A stretch of 64,000 nt of DNA. Origin: Arma custos. Its lineage: Eukaryota; Arthropoda; Insecta; Hemiptera; Pentatomidae. The DNA lies in assembly GCA_037127475.1 (NCBI GenBank), contig CM073762.1:20738278-20802277 (forward strand). The letters are read 5' to 3'. Below are positions 52,401 to 61,400 of the stretch, in pieces. Made by a program: the position numbers and the translations under genes. Position 1 is the first letter of the stretch; the number at the start of each line of letters is the position of its first letter. Below the pieces are notes generated by a model. The model was given only the letters and a program-made list of their open reading frames with translations, made no database searches and had not been told where the DNA came from.

Positions 52401-55400
52401 ATAGAAATTAAACATTTTGGGAAGAGCATTTAGAAGAAACTTTGGTTAAGTTTAGTTTTAAAAATACAAGACAACACTGCTTATTGATAAATTGTTTCCA
52501 TTGGTTAAGTACCTTTGGATTCCCTAAGTATTATTATTTTTTATGATACATTATTTTTTACTTATATTGGTAAATTAAATAATAATTTATTAGTAGTGTG
52601 TTGTTTAAATCACATTTGTATTAATAGCACACTTGTAAAGGAATCTGAGGTAGGGACATTCTTTGAATTAGAAATAGCTGGTGTGAAGAATCTCTTCGTG
52701 TATTCCCTTCGAAGCCCCTCCTTGGCAATCTGACCTCCATCTTTGAATTATAAATCTTAACGGAACCCTTTGATCACACACTTCCATGTTTCGTCTATTT
52801 TTATTTCTACCAATTCCAGTCTTTATAATGACAGGGTCCTGCGAAACTGAAGGATGCCGATAACATCAAAGCGGTCCTTGTATATTTCTGTTCTCGAAAC
52901 AGTTCCCGGTTCGTACTGACAAGGTCATGAAATTATTCTCCCGCCCACGTCTCGGTCTAACTCCAGGCGCCTCCTCATCATTCCTTGCCTTTTTTAATGA
53001 TTCTTTTGTCCTCGGAGCTATTGGGTAGCCTAATATGTGTATTGGCATGCACATGGGAAATGTCGCAGGTGGCCCCGGTGAATATGCGGTTAAGTCGATT
53101 TTTTCTCCAAAATGAGTTTCTTATACTTAGGGAAGCGGAAACGTGCTATTTTCTTAATGAATAAGAGACTTATATCTTATATACAACTCCATTTCAAGCG
53201 AAAAACTACGAGAATAACACGATCCCACTTTCCTCAATACAATTTATTCACTCTGAACAAAGTTCGACTTTACCGCTTATTTACCGAGGTTGCAGATATG
53301 CCATAGCAACTTCGAGACTGCTATTGAGCCAGTTCCAATTCTGCTTTAGCGAGTTGAAATTTATTTCGGTGTTGACACAAAGATTGAGTCTCTTCTGTCT
53401 TAACCACTCTGCTTGGAATAAGGTGGTATCCTTTAGGAATGACATCACTTCTTCGCCTTTATTATAAGTTAGATTGGACGTAAAATAAATATTTCTTTTA
53501 TCTTTTTTGACTTATTATTATTAACTCGGCACTACAACTCAGTTACGAATCTTGGCCTCCTCCACCAGCCTTCTCCAGTCCTCTCTGTTCTGCGCGGCTG
53601 ACATTCAGTTCCTCACTCTGGCATCTCTCGCCACACCATCCGACCATCTCAGCTTCGGTCTCCCTCTTCTCCTAGTGCCATGGAGAGGTTCAGTCAAGAC
53701 CCTCTTAGGTATTGGCTCGCCCTCATCCTAGCCACGGGTCCAGCCCATCGCAATTTCACAAGGTTCATTGTCAGAACAACATCCTATTCATTAAATATTG
53801 CATATATTTCGCTGTTCGTTCACCTTCTCCAGTTCCCGTTCAGATGGACTCCTCCGAAAATTCTTCGGAGGGTTTTCCTTTCAAGGTTCCTCTTATAGGT
53901 CCTGCTCGATTATATTACCCGTCGTCCATGTTTCCGATCCATACAACAGGATCAATGTGTTGTACAGATGGAGCTTGGTCTGCCGGGATAGAAGTACTCG
54001 TTGGCCATCAATATTCTTCTCTTCACTTCAACCTCAGGTGCTTTAATCTTGAGTGACCAGTGATCCTGAATACGTGAACTGGGCTACTTTCTCAAATTGA
54101 AGGGGCCAACATTGATGGTTTCGCCAGGTTGTGGGTCCTCTCCTGTGGCCATGTACTTAGTTTTTTCTTTGTTCACCTCTAACCCGAGTTTTCTGGCGGC
54201 GTCCAGCAGAGCCCAAAAACCCTCTCTTACAGACTGAAACGACCTCCCCACAATGTCCACATCATCTGTATATGCTAAGAGCTGGACCATACGGTTGTAA
54301 ACCACCCCACTAGTTTGCAGACCAGTGTCCCTAACTGCCTTCTCAAGTGTCAAGTTAAACAGGAGACATGCTAGCGCATCAGCTTGGCGAAGTACTTTTC
54401 TTTTAGAGAAATCTTCCGTCCATTGCCCACCAACCTGCATAGTACACTTCACACCACTCATGGTCAGCTTTACAATGCGTATTAGCTTCGGGTAATACGC
54501 ATGGGACTTTTTTTTAAAACTTAATAAAAAATATAAGAGTAAAAAATTGTTTCAAAATTACTAAATAAAATAAAAGTTCATTCAAAATTTATTTGTATTT
54601 TGCCTGTGTTATTATTCCTAGTTTTGTACCTTATTAATATTATATTAATTTTATCGAATAAGGTATTTTAATTACTAAAAACAAATTTGTTAGTTAGATT
54701 ATCTATAATTTATGATTATATTTCTATAATTTATAGAAACGCAAACTATCGAATGTGCCATCTTCGTTAGTTTGCATTGTATTATTGAAATAGTTTGCAC
54801 AAATAATTGAATTGCTAACTATTGAATGTCATAATCGATTTTCTGCTTCTAATACCTCGTTGATTTTTCAAAAAATTGCAACAGCAAAAACATGAACATG
54901 ACATATTCAATACTTCGCCTAGCAAGGAATTTGATTTTGCTACTATTCGAACCTGATCAAACATGCAAAAACATTTGAGATGTTTTTGCATGTTTGATCA
55001 GTTCAAAAAAAGTTTGCAACAACGGATTTTTAATGTGTTACTTTGATTTTGAACATCACCAAGATAGTTTACATATTCGACCTTTTGACAAGTTTTTCTT
55101 CCCCATTACAAAATGAATTTGTAATGCATTTATATCGACGATATTTCTAATTCATCATATCCTTTAAACAATTACACATGGAATAATAGAATATCCCAGG
55201 AAACCCCCTTTAGAATGGGGATTGGAGAACAACCCTTAACTACAATTGTTCGGTATATAGGTCGGGGCATCCCTTAGTAATGGATGCACGCTAATGCATA
55301 TGTGAATACACAAGTCATAAATGAACATTGAATATTCCCTACGGAATTAATTATTCGTTTTGTTTCCTTTACAATTCATCTTTCATTTCTAGTTAGAACA

Positions 55401-58400
55401 CTGTTCTCAATAGCATTGCTGTAAATTTTTAATTACGGATTCCTGTATAATAGTTGCTCATCGAAAAGTATAGGACATACAGCTAGTTATCTGTTTGAAA
55501 TAAACATTTATTAATTTAATATTATTATCATTTTATCTATGCTTGTTGGACCTTCGCCTCCTTGACAATTTTCATCCACTTTGACCAATCTTCCGATAAA
55601 ATTCTACGAACGTGTGAGCAATGCCCGAAAACCTTTCAAGCCCCGTGTTAATACATGTAAGGTTACAGATGGCAACCTGGTAATGGACCAGAAAAGAATA
55701 TTAGAGCAATGGAGTGATTATTTCAGGAACCTTCTGAATGGTGAAGAGACCTCTGAGGGTGGGTTAGTGACAGAAATTCCCATCGGGGAACTTGAACCGC
55801 CCGACCTAGTAGAGGTACAGGATGCTATCTGGCACCTAAAGAATAACAAGGCACCGGGAGCAGATGAACTACCTTCTGAATTGCTAAAATAATTATGGAC
55901 GTGTGGCAAGTGGAACAAATGCCGGAAGAATGGAATCAGACAATTATATGTCCCATACAAAAGAAAGGCGATGTTTTGGATTGTCAAAACTATCGAGGCA
56001 TATCCTTGCTACCTAGTGCATATAAAATATTCTTTATCTTCCTAAAACTTCTTCCTTTTGCAGAACGGGAAATAGGATGCTACCAGGCAGGGTTCATGTG
56101 AAGCAAGGCCACCAAAGACCAAAATTCTCCTTACGTACAACTCTAGAAAAAGCAAAAGAGTACAACATCACCACCTACCATATATTCATAGATTTTAAGA
56201 AAGCATGTGATAGTATTGATAGGGAAATGCTATGTAAAGAGCTACTGGAAATGGGCATCCCAACAAAACTGGTGCGACTGATCAAGGTAACAATGAAACA
56301 AGTGAATTGTAATGTCAGAATACAAGGTGACCTCTCAGAAGGTTTCGATACACATAAAGGCCTCAGACAAGGTGACTGCCTGATATGCCTTTTGTTTAAT
56401 TTAGCCTTGGAGAGTGCAATCAGAAGGTCGGGAATACAAATCGGAGGCACTATATTTAATAATACTTTGCAAATTCTTGGATTTGCTGATGACATAGACA
56501 TCATAGGAAGAAGTTTCAATGCTGTGAGGGATGGATTCCTAGCTTTAACTAATGCAGATTTTTTTTATCCATTATATGTGCACGACCCAATTATCTTATT
56601 CTTCCTTATTGTAATATGAGGCACTATTTTAGACTCCGCGTATATGTCAGTTCTTTATTGGTTTTGTTACGGAAACAATTTTCTTATTTGGTTGGGGTAC
56701 GTACTCTTCTAACAATCTCTTTCCCAAGTGCTGAGTAATCCCTCTTGCTGCTTGGTTTGGGCATAAAAATAATAATAATAAAATAAGTTCTCATAGCATT
56801 ATTTTTTTTAAAAAATCATTTATAAACCTTTTATAGTAATATTTATATTACATGTATAAAATTACATCGAAAGTGTACAGGATGTCTGGGACCAATTTGA
56901 AAAGGCCTTGGATGGTGTAGCAGAATAAATCCTTGGAAAGGAGGCTCTTGAGGGTCGAGGTAAATGGTTTGACGAGGAGTGTAAGTTGGCCAATGATGCG
57001 CAGAATGAAGCTTACAGGAACATGTTAAACAAGCGCTTCACCAGGAGAGCCACAGAGGAATATAGAAATAAAAGAAGGCTGGAGAAGAAACTCCTCAGGA
57101 ATAAGAAGAGAACATGGAAGAGAAAGGTATGCGGGAAAGTATATGCCTAACGATCTTGGTGGATATCGAGCCCCTGGACTTTGAGGAAGTAATGGATGCA
57201 ATTCTTCACATGAAAAACAATAAGGCGCCAGGACTGGATGGACTACCAGCTGAGCTCTTCAAGTATGGGGGAGATGAGTTGCATAGAGCACTATCTGGTA
57301 TGGTTCTAATAATTTGGGATCAGGAAAGAGTGCCATGACAGTGAGCTAATGCTATAATATGTCCTCTCCATAAGAAAGAAGACCCAACTTGACTGCACGA
57401 ATTATCATGGAATATCCCTGTTGACTTGTGCCTACAAGATCCTCTCGAATGTCATTTTCAGCAGACTTGCCCCATTTTCGGAATGGAAAATCAGGAAATA
57501 TCAGGCTGGGTTCTGGAAGGGCAAATCCACTGTTGATCAAGTATTCATCTTCAGGACAATTTTGGAACGGGGTCATGAATATAAAATCCCTAACCCCTAC
57601 ACACCACCTCTTTGTCGACTTTAAAAGTGCATATTATAGCATCAAACGACCTAAGTATGAGGTGATGAGAGAAATGGGCATTCTAAGCAAACTGATACGT
57701 CTCGTGAAGTTGACAATGTAAGATGTAAGGTGTCATGTACGAATCAGAAGCTGGAGAGCGGCAGCACAAAATCGATTGGTGGCGGCTCATTGAAGAGGCT
57801 AGAAAATTACAAATTATAAATATATTTGATCAACCAGATGTGATACTTGATTTGCTTTTAATAGCCACCTGTTAGGGACAAGTTAACTTAAATGCACACC
57901 ATAAATGGCACTAGATAAGTCTAAAGAATCAGATCTTTTTAATAAAGTACATGTTCAACTACCTAAAAGTGAAGCACCGTTTTGTGAGATTTATTTTGAC
58001 TGTTGATATGAGATGTAATTTTTATTAATTTATCATTTTCTATCTTGAAGATTCCTGGACTAATCAAAAATTGATTTTACAATAATTCACTGGTAATTGA
58101 GAAGCTTATAGTTTTTTTTTTCTTCCAAATTATTTTTGTCACTTGTTTTTACTTTTGATATTACTGATTAATATGATCTCATTATTTCCTCATCTCAATG
58201 TATAAGTAATTGAAAATTTTTTTTATTTATGTTTCAGCACTGAAAAGCCTTTCTGGCAAGGCTGAGGAGATGATTGAGAAGACAAAGACCTCTGTGGGAG
58301 AGATGGCAGCAGAAAAGAAAGCGGCCGCAGCGGCCATGCTGGAGGCCCAGGCCAAGAAGACTGGGGACGTTCTTTGGCAGAGTAAAAGCAACCTGGAAGG

Positions 58401-61400
58401 GACTGCGGCTGATGCAGTGACCGAAGGAAAACTGGCAGCTATCGACGGCTTCGATAAGGAAATCGAAAAAGTGGAGAAGGCCGTCGAAGAAGGTGTTCAA
58501 GAGGTAATACCGTCTTCATGTTAATGAGCATCAAACATGATGTTCATTAAATAAGTCGGAATCTTTGGAATCGTAACAAGTATTTTTATGAGAATACATT
58601 TTTATTTCAAAGTCTTTCCAAGCTTACAACACTCTTTTATGATACATTGTTGTATTATACACCTCTAACATAACCAGTAAGCTTGTATTCTTCATGCGCT
58701 ATGAACAACCAGTTGGTTGCAAGCAAATAGTTTTGTATAATAGAAATATAATCAAGTGAACTTGCAAAAATTGTTAACCAATAATTTGCTTTCAAATTGC
58801 TATTCATTATAAGCAACTTCTGAAGCGAACCATCCATAGAAGTCTTGCTTTTTTAGGCTCCAAGAAATCAAAACATTTCAGTATACCACCTCCCCATAGA
58901 GTTTTTTTTTTTAGTTTTTATTAATTTATCACCTGAAACCTTAATATAATCCCATTGCTATTGCACTTTAAGCAGCATTAGTAATGTTTAATAAAGCAAA
59001 ATAAAATAATATGCTCCATTTTGATAAGAGTTCTGAACTGATGCTTCCCTCCAAATGAAAGTAGATAGTGACATGTTGCATGTAACTCCCCTTATAATTG
59101 AACTAGAACTTTATCTAGTACATAAGATAGAGCACATAAAAAAGTAATGAAAGAAATGATAAAAGAAATGCAAAAAACTACAAATGCGTTACATCCCCAA
59201 ATTTAAAAAAAGCATAAGTTTCTATCCCCTGGCTCTGATGAATGCAAAATTGTGTTTATGTTTATGATAAAATTGTTTTTTTTTTTTTATGGAATGCCAT
59301 TTAAAATTAATTTTATAACATTCAATATTAAAGTGCGTTTTTAAAATAGGCTTTTTTAAGTCAGAATGGAGAAATTTTTATAACAAATATTAAATGAAAT
59401 TTGTTTTTATTGAGTATTCTCCATGGCATAATTGACCACATTTATTTGTGGTATCACCATAATCAAATCGGAATGATTTTTTCGTATATTGAAATTTATT
59501 TCCCTTAAGAAAAATAATTATACAGTATAATATTAATTAAACCAGAATCATAGTTTTTAATGTTATTAAACTATAGTTTTATTTAATATAATACTTTAGA
59601 TTAAAAAAATGTTATTGCCTTTTTATAAAGTTCACAGGGTAAAAAAGACAATTAATTCCATTGGGGTATTTCACAACACAGTACCAACATTAAATTATCA
59701 GATTTAAAAGAAAGCTTTTAATATAAAAAATAGGGAATGTGTAGGAAATTTTGGATTTTCCTTGGATGCATTAAATTTTCAAAGTTAAAATAGAAGGCAA
59801 TCAACTACAGTAATGCTCATTTAGAATGGCTTAAATTTTACAAATATCACACTTTATTGATGAAATCACAAACTATCTTTCTAAGTTGTTTTTTTATTTA
59901 TTTTAATTTAATTACCACAGGGGAAAAATATGGTAACATACTTTTTCCTAGATGTTCAGGAGAGCAAAATTAGTCTCAGAATCTATCACCACTGTCAAAT
60001 AATACGAACCAAATTGAACAAATCTAAACATAGCTTTAGATGCTCTCTACACAACGTAGAATGTGATGCAATTTTTAAATTTGAAAAAATAGAGTAAAAT
60101 AAGAAAATAAAACGGCTCTAAAGTGCAGCTAAACAGGAGAAAAACGAGGTATGTAATTGTTTTGCGGGTCACGTATCTCGTTCTTTCCCAGTAGCGCTTG
60201 GATAAGCTCAGGTTTTCCCTATGTGGACATTCTTCTTAAGATTTAAACTCTTCTTTTTCCTGTTTTGACCCCACAATCATGCTAGCCAATGAAACTGCTG
60301 GTACGATTGGGTAAAAAATCGACATGTTATCATGACACCCAAAAATGCTAAGCTGCTGGTTGGGAAAAAAATCGAGTTACCTCTTTTTTCACTTGTGGTC
60401 TCCATTTGTAAATAATAATGAAAATAATAAAATATAGTAGAATACATGTAAAATTATGCAATAAACAATCACTTGCCAGAACTCATAATGTGCTGTAAGT
60501 AAGTTATAACTTGATTGCAAAACTGTGATTGAAAAGTAGTATATTATACTTCCTTCCCATCCCACTCAAGAGCACCCTAATCCTGTAGTAGTAGTATTTG
60601 CAGATTTGTTTGGCGTTTGCTTATTTAATTATTTTTTTCTGTCAATCGTATTGCATGACTTATTTTAATTTTTCTTTTATTTATATTTTTTTAGTTTGTT
60701 TAGTAGAAGATTTTTGTTTATTATTAGAATAAAGAGGAAACCAAACCTGTAGAGAACACACCTGAACCATCACCTTCTTCTATGATTGATCCTACCAAAC
60801 TTTTGGGGAGTTTGGATATTTCTGGTGGTATCGGTACGGTTGAGAAGGAAGTCGAAAAGACTATTGATAGTGCTCTAAAGGAGGTATATAATGAAAATAT
60901 TCTTATTGTAATTAATTTATTAAATCATTTTAAAATATGTTGCTAGTTAGGAGATCTCTTTATTCCTATCTCTCTATAACTTTATAATTAAGGTAATAAA
61001 AACTTCCAAATTACTGTGATAATTTTTTATATTTTAATTTTTTCTTTAGCTAAATTTGGAATCAGTTCCGCAGGTTGTCGCTTCGAGTTAAGTTACAACA
61101 AGTTTTAACTGTTAATATTTTCTAAAAATAAAAATTATCATGAGCTTCAGTAAAGTATGTAATTATAGGAAATGTTAGATTTCGGTAATCATTTCATAAA
61201 GAAATAAAAGTTTCAACTAACAAGTATAAATAATGTATTTTTTATAATTATTGGTAAACTGTTTTGATTTTTAAATATTTTTATTTTAAAGAGAAAAGAT
61301 AAGACCCGGGGCATATCTTTTCTCTTTAACATAAAAGTATTTATAAATAATGTATATTTGTTGAAACCTTTTGATGAAATGATTACCAAAATATACACAT

